In this document: one piece after another, positions 1 to 8,169 of the stretch | How the letters are laid out: each line of letters begins with the position of its first letter | How positions within the stretch are numbered: the stretch's first letter is position 1 | From: Bacillota bacterium | GTDB lineage: Bacteria; Bacillota; Negativicutes; Sporomusales; Sporomusaceae | Assembly (NCBI GenBank): GCA_023388195.1 | Contig: JAEWGR010000061.1 | Location: 1-16,894, forward strand | Reading direction: 5' to 3' | Length of the DNA: 16,894 bases | Made by a program: the position numbers and the translations under genes | Notes under the pieces: generated by a model | Database searches by the model: none | What the model was told of the DNA's origin: nothing | What the model saw: only the letters and a program-made list of their open reading frames with translations

Positions 1-267
1 AACCAATGATGCTTGGAGTTTATACTCAATGTACGTTTCCTGGGTCATACCGGCAGGTATACTCTTAGGATCTTTGGTGCTGGTTAACAACTCAGAGATT
101 GTCTGCTCTACATCCATACCCAGGGCTTCATTCAAATTGGCATTTGCATCTGCATCAACCGCCAGAATGGAACCTTTATTGTTCTTTACCAGATACCGGA
201 TAAGTAATGCAGTAAATGTTGTTTTGCCAGTACCGCCTTTTCCTGCCACTGCTATTTGTTTTGCCAT
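1..267 (-). CDS. acsF: AcsF/CooC-type nickel-insertion ATPase, N-terminal part (runs off the left edge)
   Basis: The first 89 codons of a MinD/CooC-family P-loop ATPase are present; the rest lies beyond the window. The protein opens with MAKQIAVAGKGGTGKTTF, a deviant Walker A loop (residues 9-17) with the extra lysine typical of this family, followed by a VDADANANLNEALG segment near residues 37-50 that fits the family's first acidic motif. The ATG is preceded by AAAGGAG at good spacing and lies 45 nt after acsV. In characterised acetogens AcsF drives ATP-dependent nickel insertion into the acetyl-CoA synthase A-cluster, and acsF follows the acsC-acsV pair in Moorella, which supports the call here. 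The metal-binding cysteines cannot be seen because that part is missing. It is clearly distinct from the second CooC-type ATPase upstream of fhs. A generic CooC assignment is the main alternative. Confidence 0.85.
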   Translation of the reverse strand, partial: MAKQIAVAGKGGTGKTTFTALLIRYLVKNNKGSILAVDADANANLNEALGMDVEQTISELLTSTKDPKSIPAGMTQETYIEYKLQASLV

Positions 268-312
268 GTCTTGAAACTCCTTTCAATACGCCCAAACACC
301 AGTTTAGTCATA

Positions 313-2283
313 CTAAAGACTGACATTGGGGAATAGAGTTAAATCAGTATGAGGGCTAAACAATGATGAGATAAATTCGTCCATAAACAGATTTCCGACC
401 GACAATTCAATATAAGTCATTTTTCCTGCCAAATTATTTGCTTCATGCCAGGCCGCCTGAGACAATAGGGCCATACAGGCACCTTTAGCTGAAGTATTAC
501 CTACATACTTATATTTTTCAATAGGTATATCAGGCAATAATCCAATAGCTATCGCATCAGGAATATTGAGGTAATTACCGAATCCGCCAGCCACATAAAT
601 GTTTTCGATACCGTCAAGCTCAAAACCGACCACATTTAAGAGTGTGCGTATTCCAGCAAATACTGCGCCTTTCGCTCTTAGCAGGTTTTTGACATCGGCT
701 TCGCAGATAACAACATCACGATTAATGTCAGTATCTTCCCGCCAAACAAGAACAAACTCGGGTCCCACTTCCCCTATACGCATCCGCTCAGTAGGCAGGT
801 TGGTTTGAAACTTGCCTGCGCGGTCTATGACACCCGTACTTTTTAATTTTGCCAGGCAGTCGATCAGGCCTGAACCACAGATGCCAATAGCCTTGCCATT
901 ATTGACAGTAGTAAATGATACTTCATAGGTTTGAGGATCTATCTCCAAACGCTCAATTGCACCATGCATGGCCCTCATCCCAAACATGATACCTGACCCT
1001 TCAAAGGCCGGGCCAGCTGAACAGGAACAGGTTACCAACCAATCGCCGGCACCTAATACCATTTCGCCGTTTGTACCGATATCAATCAGGAGAGATACCG
1101 GAGCATCCTCATTCCCCATTTTAGTAAACAGAGTACCAGAAACAATATCACCGCCAACATAACTGGCAACTGACGGATATGTAAAGACTTCTGCATCAGG
1201 ATGCACCCTCAGCTTCAATTCCCGCGCCTTAACAACCGGATAAAAATTAGCTGTGGGAATATATGGCTCCAAGCGAATGAATTTAGGATCAATCCCTAAG
1301 AACAAATGCGCCATAGTGGTGTTCCCGGCAGTCATCATCACACGTATGTCGGTTTCTTTGATATGTTTCTGTTTTACCAAAAGATCCATAATCAGCGTAT
1401 TGATTGTGTCGATAATACCTTGATGAACGGTTTTTAGTCCGTCGGTTTCTTCGACAGCATATACAATACGACTAATGACGTCATCACCAAACCGAGCTTG
1501 CCGGTTATGTGTCCCGGCCGTATCGACAACCCAGCCTTTTTCAAGATCAAGCAAATAGGCAACAACGGTAGTAGTACCGATATCTATAGCTAAACCATAC
1601 AAAGGCTGATGCCTGTGACCTGGGTCCACGGCAATAACTTCGGCTTTGCCGTCAATTTCAGATAACAGCACCGTTACTTTAAAATTATCAACCCTGAGAG
1701 TATTCCCTAAGTTTCGAACAATCGCCAGAGGAACATTAACATCGGTACAGCTAATTTCTTTTTTTAGAGCCATGGTCAACCGATTCAGGTCGTCACGGTT
1801 ATCCTGCAGATTAGCTTCAGGCAAAGTTAGACAAATACGCTTACAGAGCGGGTTGAGGCTATAACCATTAAGAGGGCTGTCTTGCTTTTCCAGCAGCAGT
1901 TCTTTTAGCTGCCACACGTGCAACAGGTAATTGCTTAAGGCGTCGGAAATCCCTTCACCTACTGTACTCCGTTCAACTAGTACCTGATGTTTGCTCATGA
2001 TTGAAGTTTTAGGTATTTCTACAACTAAATCTTCGTCTTGAACTAAACTTTGACAAGCAAGATTAAGTCCCTTTTCAGCAACTCTAGCTGCCAAATGGCT
2101 TTCTCGTCTGGCTTTTACACTGCCGCTCTTTATTTGAACCGCACACTTACCGCATGTGCCATCCCCACCGCAAGGGGCCTTGATCTCAATATTAGCTTTA
2201 CTTGCGGCAGTAAGCAGGTCAGTACCCGTTTCTACCTCTACTTTAACGCCTGCGGGAAGAAATGTTACGAACCGTTTGTTCAT
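313..2283 (-). CDS. acsV: AcsV, corrinoid iron-sulfur protein reductive activator (2Fe-2S and ASKHA ATPase)
   Basis: The 656-residue protein matches the RACE family (reductive activators of corrinoid enzymes), which return oxidised Co(II) corrinoid to active Co(I) at the cost of ATP. An N-terminal plant-type [2Fe-2S] ferredoxin domain carries Cys38, Cys44, Cys47 and Cys77 (PCGGDGTCGKC, then LACQS). A linker leads to an ASKHA-like nucleotide-binding domain with AIDIGTTTV at about 232-240, a second LLIDIGTNGE phosphate loop and a late VAGGFGNYL motif. The ATG start has a GGAGG site 10 nt upstream. It sits directly after acsC, whose product is the expected substrate, and 45 nt before acsF, the same order as orf7 in the Moorella acs cluster. 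All expected domains are intact. Methyltransferase-system activators such as RamA are related, but the 2Fe-2S N-terminus and the location favour AcsV. Confidence 0.93.
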   Translation of the reverse strand: MNKRFVTFLPAGVKVEVETGTDLLTAASKANIEIKAPCGGDGTCGKCAVQIKSGSVKARRESHLAARVAEKGLNLACQSLVQDEDLVVEIPKTSIMSKHQVLVERSTVGEGISDALSNYLLHVWQLKELLLEKQDSPLNGYSLNPLCKRICLTLPEANLQDNRDDLNRLTMALKKEISCTDVNVPLAIVRNLGNTLRVDNFKVTVLLSEIDGKAEVIAVDPGHRHQPLYGLAIDIGTTTVVAYLLDLEKGWVVDTAGTHNRQARFGDDVISRIVYAVEETDGLKTVHQGIIDTINTLIMDLLVKQKHIKETDIRVMMTAGNTTMAHLFLGIDPKFIRLEPYIPTANFYPVVKARELKLRVHPDAEVFTYPSVASYVGGDIVSGTLFTKMGNEDAPVSLLIDIGTNGEMVLGAGDWLVTCSCSAGPAFEGSGIMFGMRAMHGAIERLEIDPQTYEVSFTTVNNGKAIGICGSGLIDCLAKLKSTGVIDRAGKFQTNLPTERMRIGEVGPEFVLVWREDTDINRDVVICEADVKNLLRAKGAVFAGIRTLLNVVGFELDGIENIYVAGGFGNYLNIPDAIAIGLLPDIPIEKYKYVGNTSAKGACMALLSQAAWHEANNLAGKMTYIELSVGNLFMDEFISSLFSPHTDLTLFPNVSL

Positions 2284-2333
2284 CCTTAATTACCCTCCTG
2301 ATTAGTGAAACCAAGGCTGCTGTTATCTCGTAT

Positions 2334-2358
2334 CAGGCAACAAAATTCTGTGTTGCTG
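2334..2358 (-). other. Intercistronic hairpin directly after acsC stop
   Basis: On the minus strand CAGCAACA and TGTTGCCTG pair as an 8-bp stem with one bulged base around an 8-nt loop. The structure begins immediately after the acsC stop codon. No clean run of T follows it, so a role in mRNA processing or 3'-end protection is more likely than termination. It is a modest stem and could be chance alone. Confidence 0.45.
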
Positions 2359-3702
2359 TTATTTCATGAGTTGGGGGTAACGAGCTTTGGCAAAAGCAGG
2401 AATACCAACAGCTTCTTGTGGTCCGACAACTACGTCTAAACCCGAGATTTCTGTCAGTTTACCACTGATAATGGCAACATAGCCAGGAATTACGATGCTC
2501 TTATGGTTAACTTTGTCCATAATGCCGCATGCTTTAATGGTTTCATTAATAGGCTCAGCAACGAATTTTCCTGCAGCCCAAGCGGTAAGAACCGAAGCGC
2601 CATCAGTATCAACAGCTACAATGTAGCCCGGAATTTTACTTCCAACAACTTCACCCTCAACCGCGAAGTAAGTAAGAGCAAAGTTAGTGCAAACATATAC
2701 CGGACAGTCCGGACCAACATCACCGATTTCATAAATTTTAGCTTCAACAGCCATTGGTTTTTGCGGATCGGTGTAGATGTTCATGCGCCATGCCATAAGT
2801 GGCAGTAAATGATGTTTTTCGTCAGCTTTCATGCAAATGATGCTGGCATATTTAGCAACATAAGTAGTAGCTTCTATTACTTCTTCTTTTGCATCGGTTG
2901 CTATAGTGCAAGCAAGCATCGGATAACCAAACGGACGGAATTTCTTTTTAATAGCCAGACGGCGAGCATTGACCATCTCAGCAAGAGTTTTAGCTTGAGC
3001 AGTATTACCAAAATCAAGCACCAGCTCTTTATATTCTTTAGCTACCTTTTCGACTAAAGCAGCAGTATCATCAAGACCATTACCTTTTACAACTACCGGG
3101 CAGTTATTAGCTTTAGCCAAAGCTACAACCTTTTCCCAGTTGTCAGCGGTAGCAGCATGAATAAGCGGTTTCTTAGCAGCAACTGCAGGAACAGCAGCTT
3201 CCAGAGCAGCAACATCGCCAGCTAACAACAGTGCAAAATTAGCTTTAGCAGCTACAGCTTCAACAGCCGCCTTAAATTTAGCAGCGTCTTTAGAGCAGTT
3301 AGTAATAGCAACCATTTGAACAGCTACTTGTTGACCAACACGCTCCATCACTAAGCCGTTAATTTTGGCAATTTTTGCATCCAATTCTGCTCCAGACAAT
3401 GTATCAGATATCTGAATCGCTAATGCAGTAGGATGATAGAAAGTTTTATCATGACGGAAGAGGACGGTTTCGTCACCCATTACAACTTCTTGCTCACCAA
3501 CACCAACTTTTACAGTTTTTACTGGTGGTGCAGTAGCAGCGCCTAGCGTTTCTTTAGCAGCCTCGCTTGCATGAGGACACATGTCAAGAGATGCTTTACC
3601 GTTAGCCATTGCCATTGCAAAAGCCAAGCAGGTAGGTGAACCACAGTCTTTACAGTTTGTTTTGGGCAGTTGTTTGAAGATATCCAAACCTGTTAATGCC
3701 AT
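2359..3702 (-). CDS. acsC: Corrinoid iron-sulfur protein large subunit (CoFeSP gamma)
   Basis: This 447-residue protein is the large subunit of the corrinoid/iron-sulfur protein. It accepts the methyl group from methyl-THF via AcsE and passes it to AcsB. The N-terminal [4Fe-4S] domain has Cys17, Cys20, Cys25 and Cys42 (CX2CX4CX16C), the spacing known from the Moorella protein. A TIM-barrel-like middle part and a C-terminal corrinoid-binding region follow (GYVAIISGKLTEISGLDVVVG near the end). The length is usual for the family. The ATG is preceded by AAAGGAG. The gene follows acsB after 128 nt that contain a strong hairpin, and precedes acsV. The small subunit acsD is not in the window and is expected after acsF. 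An alanine-rich stretch around residues 120-190 is normal for this family. Confidence 0.96.
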   Translation of the reverse strand: MALTGLDIFKQLPKTNCKDCGSPTCLAFAMAMANGKASLDMCPHASEAAKETLGAATAPPVKTVKVGVGEQEVVMGDETVLFRHDKTFYHPTALAIQISDTLSGAELDAKIAKINGLVMERVGQQVAVQMVAITNCSKDAAKFKAAVEAVAAKANFALLLAGDVAALEAAVPAVAAKKPLIHAATADNWEKVVALAKANNCPVVVKGNGLDDTAALVEKVAKEYKELVLDFGNTAQAKTLAEMVNARRLAIKKKFRPFGYPMLACTIATDAKEEVIEATTYVAKYASIICMKADEKHHLLPLMAWRMNIYTDPQKPMAVEAKIYEIGDVGPDCPVYVCTNFALTYFAVEGEVVGSKIPGYIVAVDTDGASVLTAWAAGKFVAEPINETIKACGIMDKVNHKSIVIPGYVAIISGKLTEISGLDVVVGPQEAVGIPAFAKARYPQLMK

Positions 3703-3747
3703 TTTCTCTTCTCCTTTCGATTATAAAAACTTCTAAAGTAAAATATG

Positions 3748-3803
3748 AGAATCGGGACACATTTGAATATTTTATTATCTTTTCATAATGTGTCCCGAAT
3801 TCT
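3748..3803 (-). other. Strong intercistronic hairpin between acsB and acsC
   Basis: AATGTGTCCCGA and its complement form a stem of about 15 bp with a single bulge (arms 3748-3763 and 3787-3803) around an AT-rich 23-nt loop. The flanking ATTCT/AGAAT bases extend the CGGGACACATT core. No T-run directly follows on the minus strand, so it does not look like a simple terminator. An mRNA processing or stability element setting acsB versus acsC levels is the likelier reading, by inference. Confidence 0.7.
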
Positions 3804-3830
3804 ACCTTAAAATAGATACGTGGGAAATAT

Positions 3831-5960
3831 TTACATCATTGGATCCATTTTGAGAGCCGGATGCTGTTTTTCTTCCAGGAACGGTAGAATTTCTTCTTCA
3901 GTTGTACCTACTGTTTCGTCGGCAATCTTATCAACGAAATCAGCTCCAAGACCATCACGTACTGCTGCGTCAATTAAATCTTGACCCAAGAATTCTTTCA
4001 TTTCTTTTGGCAACCAGACAACACGTGCCAGACCGCCATCAGCAGGAATGAATTTAGAGCTGCATACATAACGACGACCGATACCCATAAACCCTGGAGT
4101 TTGTACGCCGCCGCCGCAAGTGCCGGCAAGGCCTGAGAAGGTCATACCGCAAGGAGTTTCACCACCATGTTCACGGGTAGTAATCATGATGCCGTTACAC
4201 AGCGGCAGTAAGGCAACAATAGCCTCGAAACAACCGCAGGAAGTCATTGGATCCTCCATAAGTGTGTAGAAGTTTACGGCTTCAACAGTACTATGGGAGT
4301 TAGCATAGATGAATTCGTTGAGGTTTTTCCATTGACCTTTTACAGTATCAACGCATTCGCCTTTTTCGATTGGCTGGTTAGGTCCAAGTGGGTTGATTTC
4401 GTTGGAAGCTTTAGCATCCAACCACGAAACTGCACCGCACAAGCCTACGCGTTCTGGTGATACTACACACACATGGTTTGGTGCGAAGGACTGACAGAGT
4501 GTGCAGGAATAATAGGTTTCAACGCTTTCGTCAGTGAGACCTTTGAGACGGGCATCACGGGCAGCGTATTTTTCGATAGCGATTTTAATTTTGTCTTCAA
4601 TAACATCTTTATCAGTGATAATGGTAACTTGTACCCGGTCAACAATTGCCGGGAAATCGGATTTGTATTTAGCGATAAGAATTTCACCGAAGTCTTTCAT
4701 TTTGAAACCGGCAGCATGAGCATTCTTACCAATACGCACCCACATCATGTTACGTTGTGCTACGTGCCACAGACCTTCACCATAGTTCAGGTTGTAGTGA
4801 ACACGGCGCTCAAGTACGCCTTCGAAGTCTTCCTGCATTTTACGTCCATAGATATCAACCATGAAACCTAGCGGATAAACGCTGCCTTCTGCCATTTCGT
4901 CGATTTCTGGTCCGATAACTTCAATCTTACCATCTTCAACTTCATCAACACCAAGCATCCGAACAAGCTCGAAGCTGGTGGAACGACCGCCGCCGAACTC
5001 AACCCAGGCATCTTTCTTACGAATGGTTTCGCCTTCGAAAGCAGGTCCGATTGTAATCGGTACAGGGATATCAACGATTTTGATTTTAATGCCGCGCATT
5101 TCCAGACCAAGTTTAGCGATTTTTTCATAGTCTGGCTCGGATTGATACCAATCAGGAATCTCTTCAGCTACCGGTTGGTCAGTAACTGTCGGGAAGCCCA
5201 TGAACATAGCACCAAATTCGGCAGCAAATTTAACAATATCATTAGGTCCAAGCTGTATAACAAACGCCAGAACACGTTTAGCCTGATATTCCATCGCCCG
5301 TTCGCGCTGACCGGCAGGGATACCACCGAAAGCTAGACCGGCACGGAAAGCAAAGTTAACAGCATGGATGACCTGGGTAAAGTTACCAAGCGGGAAGGTA
5401 ATGAAGTCAGAACCGATTTTAACGTTTTCTTCAATACACTGCTCAATGACTTCATTGCACAGGAAGATCATAATCCCTTTAGCCTGAAGACTTTTTACCA
5501 GTTTGGCAGTTGACTTGCTGTCTTTGCCTTTGCCGACGATAACGGCAACACCGGGGATTGTCTGGTCAACCAGTGGTACACCAAACTTCCGCAGAATAGG
5601 GTCGGAGATGAAACCGCAGTAAGGGAATTGATCAGGTTTAGCACCTTTAAGATAACGCAACGCCTCAATAACTTCAGCAGCATAAAGGGTTGCTTCACCG
5701 TTGAGTTTAGCGTTTTCAAAATTCAATTCTTCCTTGATGTTAGTGGTACGGATCCGGTTGAGGATAGGTGAAAGTTCACCGATAGTATTTACTTCCTCAC
5801 CGCTCAGGGCAGTAATTACCGGCAGTCTGTAGGCTGTATCGGGATATTTAACCGGAGTGTCGGCACCATGTTCCTTGATAGCTTTGGCCAGAAGAATTTC
5901 CGCATAGCTGGTAGCTGTAACAGCACCTTCATAGGCGCCTTTAAAAAGCTCCATAGACAT
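3831..5960 (-). CDS. acsB: CO-methylating acetyl-CoA synthase (ACS alpha subunit)
   Basis: AcsB condenses CO, a methyl group from CoFeSP and CoA into acetyl-CoA at the nickel A-cluster. All cluster ligands are visible: Cys486, Cys489, Cys498 and Cys508 for the [4Fe-4S] cubane (YYSCTLCQSF onward) and the Cys575-Gly576-Cys577 motif that binds the distal nickel. These positions are the Moorella ones minus a constant 20, so the protein is collinear with the structurally known enzyme. At 709 residues it has the N-terminal domain (about the first 310 residues) that docks onto CODH in bacterial enzymes and that archaeal ACS lacks. The chosen ATG has GAAGGAGGAC 12 nt upstream; a second ATG two codons in is less well placed only by spacing. 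It follows acsA by 90 nt with a hairpin in the gap. Confidence 0.97.
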   Translation of the reverse strand: MSMELFKGAYEGAVTATSYAEILLAKAIKEHGADTPVKYPDTAYRLPVITALSGEEVNTIGELSPILNRIRTTNIKEELNFENAKLNGEATLYAAEVIEALRYLKGAKPDQFPYCGFISDPILRKFGVPLVDQTIPGVAVIVGKGKDSKSTAKLVKSLQAKGIMIFLCNEVIEQCIEENVKIGSDFITFPLGNFTQVIHAVNFAFRAGLAFGGIPAGQRERAMEYQAKRVLAFVIQLGPNDIVKFAAEFGAMFMGFPTVTDQPVAEEIPDWYQSEPDYEKIAKLGLEMRGIKIKIVDIPVPITIGPAFEGETIRKKDAWVEFGGGRSTSFELVRMLGVDEVEDGKIEVIGPEIDEMAEGSVYPLGFMVDIYGRKMQEDFEGVLERRVHYNLNYGEGLWHVAQRNMMWVRIGKNAHAAGFKMKDFGEILIAKYKSDFPAIVDRVQVTIITDKDVIEDKIKIAIEKYAARDARLKGLTDESVETYYSCTLCQSFAPNHVCVVSPERVGLCGAVSWLDAKASNEINPLGPNQPIEKGECVDTVKGQWKNLNEFIYANSHSTVEAVNFYTLMEDPMTSCGCFEAIVALLPLCNGIMITTREHGGETPCGMTFSGLAGTCGGGVQTPGFMGIGRRYVCSSKFIPADGGLARVVWLPKEMKEFLGQDLIDAAVRDGLGADFVDKIADETVGTTEEEILPFLEEKQHPALKMDPMM

Positions 5961-6013
5961 ATTATTTTTCGTCCTCCTTCATAGAGTCAATTTCTCAATA
6001 TCAAAAATAGTTT

Positions 6014-6034
6014 ATCGATTGAGACCCAATCGAT
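6014..6034 (-). other. Intercistronic hairpin between acsA and acsB
   Basis: ATCGATTG and CAATCGAT form a perfect 8-bp stem around a 5-nt loop, 16 nt after the acsA stop. On the minus strand the stem is followed after a few bases by CTATTTTTG, so partial termination is possible. An RNA processing site is an equal alternative. Confidence 0.6.
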
Positions 6035-6050
6035 TGACACCAATTACATT

Positions 6051-7988
6051 TTAATTAGCTGCTTGCGCGTCACGAGCTTTTTTACGCATAGCATTCTTCC
6101 AGTTGCGTTCATCAAGAATTTCAATAATTCTGGCTGAGGCTTTAACCGGATCAGTTTCCCAGAAGAAGAAACCGCCAAATACATCTTCAGCAATTTTGGT
6201 AACAACGTCATTAACAAGCTGACTGCCAACAGTCGGAGCTACTACACCAACATGAGTCGGGTTGCCATAAGCTACGTTCCAGGAACCGATAGCAACTGCC
6301 TTTTCCGACATAGCTTCCGGCGCACTGACAACAAACGGGAAATCGCGATTATCCAGGCCCATTTCCTTGGCCAATAAATTGACAAGGTCTTGCTGACGGC
6401 TATAGTCAACGCAGGAGCCGGTATGGAACATCAGCGGCAGTTCAGCAGTTAAGCCTGCTGCAGCATTCAGGCGGGCATAGAATTTTTTCAGGCCTTCACC
6501 GGCATATTTTTGCACAGCTTCACCATTCATCAAGCCGGCTAATGCATGAGCCTGCGCAGAGCAACCGCCGGCAAGCAGGAACACATCATTCTTAGCCAGT
6601 TCTTTGGCGATGGTAGTGTGGTTTTCGTCGTGAGTGCCTTTTAGGTTATTACAACCGATAAGTGATGCTACACCTTTAATTTCGCCGGCCTCAATCGCAT
6701 CAGCTAATACGCGGATCGGGTTTTCCGGGTTGATTTTGGCAAAAATATTAAGGATGGATTCCATGGTGAAACCAGCGACAACAGTGCTCTTGAGATCAGG
6801 TATGCACACTTTCGCTTTGTCACGGGTTTTATAAGCGTCAATCGCCAAACGAATGATTTCTTTGGCGCTATTGACGGCATGATGCTCATCAAAGGCAAAG
6901 TGATAGGAACCAGGGATTTTCATGATAGGCATAGTGGTAACAATCTTAGTGTGGAAGCATTCGGCGGCAGAGCGCAAGCTCGGCATAATACACTGAACGT
7001 CAACAACCATAGCATCCATAGCGCCGGTCATTACTGCCAGTTCTTGTGTTGCAAAGTTAGTGGCAATGGCAACACCTTCACGGGTGAGCACTTCGTTACC
7101 AGTACAACAGATACCAACAAGATTGATACCTTCTGCGCCGGCAGCCTTAGCCTCTGCTTGCATTTCCTTGGCAGCCTTAACAACCATTTGGCTTAAGAGC
7201 GGATTATGACCGTGGAGGGCAATGTTTACTTTATCGGCTTTAATCGCACCAAGGTTAGCTTCGGTAACTACCGGTACGCCAACACCAAAGAGCACGTCGG
7301 TTAAGTCGGTAGCAAGATGCATGCCGTCGATATCACAAAGCGCAGCCTTCAGGCCACCAAAGATGATGTTGACTGGATCAGCGTCAGTACCGGCATGAGT
7401 TTGATGTAATAATTGTGCCAAACTAAGATTGATACCACTAGGCATGATTGTAGTTTTACGCCACACGTCAAGAGTATTTTCAGGAACATAAGAGGTGAGC
7501 CAGGTAAGCTCTTTAGTCTGATCTGTATTGCCAAATTCAGCCAGGGCAGCAGTTGCCACTTCTTTAGCAATATCTTTAATTTCACGGCCTTCAGTTGCAA
7601 CACCGATGTTTTTAGCTACTTGCACAAGCTTATTGGCATCAGTAATCTGATAGTCATGATTTTTTCCTTCCGCTACATGCAAAAGAACTTCAGCAATTTC
7701 GCGACCATGGTCGGAGTGAGCTGCAGAACCGCCGGCAATGTACCGAACTGTGTTACGGGCAACGATAGTATAATCAGCAGCACCACAAATACCTTTATTA
7801 CCGCCTGGTTTCTTGGGCAGAATACGGCAAGGCCCCTGCAGGCAAATACGGCAGCAAATACCAGTGTTACCAAAGGTACAACGGGGCTCTTGGGCTTTAG
7901 CGCGGTCAAAAGTTGTCAGGAAGCCAATTTCTTTGGCTTTATCCAGCATTTGTACGGCAGCCATGTCGATTGTTCTTTTGTCGGACAT
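6051..7988 (-). CDS. acsA: Anaerobic Ni-Fe carbon monoxide dehydrogenase catalytic subunit (CODH beta)
   Basis: AcsA reduces CO2 to CO for ACS. With the start at 7988 the protein has 645 residues. Near the N-terminus Cys37 and Cys45 fit the D-cluster and Cys46, Cys49, Cys54 and Cys68 the B-cluster. The full C-cluster set is present: His261, Cys295, Cys333, Cys446, Cys476 and Cys526, plus the catalytic lysine Lys563 (MSEKA). These are the same numbers as in the Carboxydothermus CODH-II structure, which supports catalytic competence. The start at 7988 (MSDKRTID) has AGGGAGG 9 nt upstream; an in-frame ATG at 8036 would swallow that site and add 16 unmatched residues. The gene lies between fhs and acsB, and with AcsB it should form the bifunctional CODH/ACS complex. 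Confidence 0.96.
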   Translation of the reverse strand: MSDKRTIDMAAVQMLDKAKEIGFLTTFDRAKAQEPRCTFGNTGICCRICLQGPCRILPKKPGGNKGICGAADYTIVARNTVRYIAGGSAAHSDHGREIAEVLLHVAEGKNHDYQITDANKLVQVAKNIGVATEGREIKDIAKEVATAALAEFGNTDQTKELTWLTSYVPENTLDVWRKTTIMPSGINLSLAQLLHQTHAGTDADPVNIIFGGLKAALCDIDGMHLATDLTDVLFGVGVPVVTEANLGAIKADKVNIALHGHNPLLSQMVVKAAKEMQAEAKAAGAEGINLVGICCTGNEVLTREGVAIATNFATQELAVMTGAMDAMVVDVQCIMPSLRSAAECFHTKIVTTMPIMKIPGSYHFAFDEHHAVNSAKEIIRLAIDAYKTRDKAKVCIPDLKSTVVAGFTMESILNIFAKINPENPIRVLADAIEAGEIKGVASLIGCNNLKGTHDENHTTIAKELAKNDVFLLAGGCSAQAHALAGLMNGEAVQKYAGEGLKKFYARLNAAAGLTAELPLMFHTGSCVDYSRQQDLVNLLAKEMGLDNRDFPFVVSAPEAMSEKAVAIGSWNVAYGNPTHVGVVAPTVGSQLVNDVVTKIAEDVFGGFFFWETDPVKASARIIEILDERNWKNAMRKKARDAQAAN

Positions 7989-7997
7989 TCTTCTTTT

Positions 7998-8004
7998 CCT
8001 CCCT
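7998..8004 (-). promoter_or_regulatory. Ribosome binding site that fixes the acsA start
   Basis: AGGGAGG lies 9 nt before the ATG at 7988. Its position inside the longer open frame argues against the upstream ATG at 8036 as the acsA start. Confidence 0.8.
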
Positions 8005-8092
8005 ATGTTCATCATAGTTGTTTTCAGGCTTTCCACTCTTACAGGTCAATTAGAATCATTAATTATGAGGATTTTTTCACAAACTCTATATT

Positions 8093-8124
8093 CAGGTATT
8101 CGCCCTGGATTGGGCGAATACCTG
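8093..8124 (-). other. Perfect 13-bp hairpin between fhs and acsA
   Basis: CAGGTATTCGCCC pairs perfectly with GGGCGAATACCTG around a 6-nt loop. It is the strongest stem in the window. It lies 45 nt after the fhs stop and about 105 nt before the acsA start. On the minus strand it is followed by GAATATAGAG rather than a T-run, so it does not look like a rho-independent terminator. It could be an RNase processing boundary, a 5' stabiliser for the acsA transcript or a protein-binding dyad. Confidence 0.8.
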
Positions 8125-8169
8125 CAAGGATTGTAAAAAATTTTTGATATATTAGTATCTTTTGTAGAA

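Noticed and set aside
7989..8036. Upstream in-frame ATG giving acsA 16 extra residues
   Set aside because: The AGGGAGG site lies within this stretch, and the shorter start makes C-cluster residue numbers agree with the known CODH structure.
8076..8082. Rex-like half site (TTGTGAA on the minus strand) before acsA
   Set aside because: Only one half site is present; the matching TTCACAA arm at the required spacing is missing.
8093..8124. Rho-independent terminator between fhs and acsA
   Set aside because: The stem is strong but no T-run follows it on either strand.
7413..8147. A 244-codon open frame on the plus strand
   Set aside because: It lies opposite acsA, whose product has all cluster ligands. 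Its translation has no recognisable domain and no good ribosome site.
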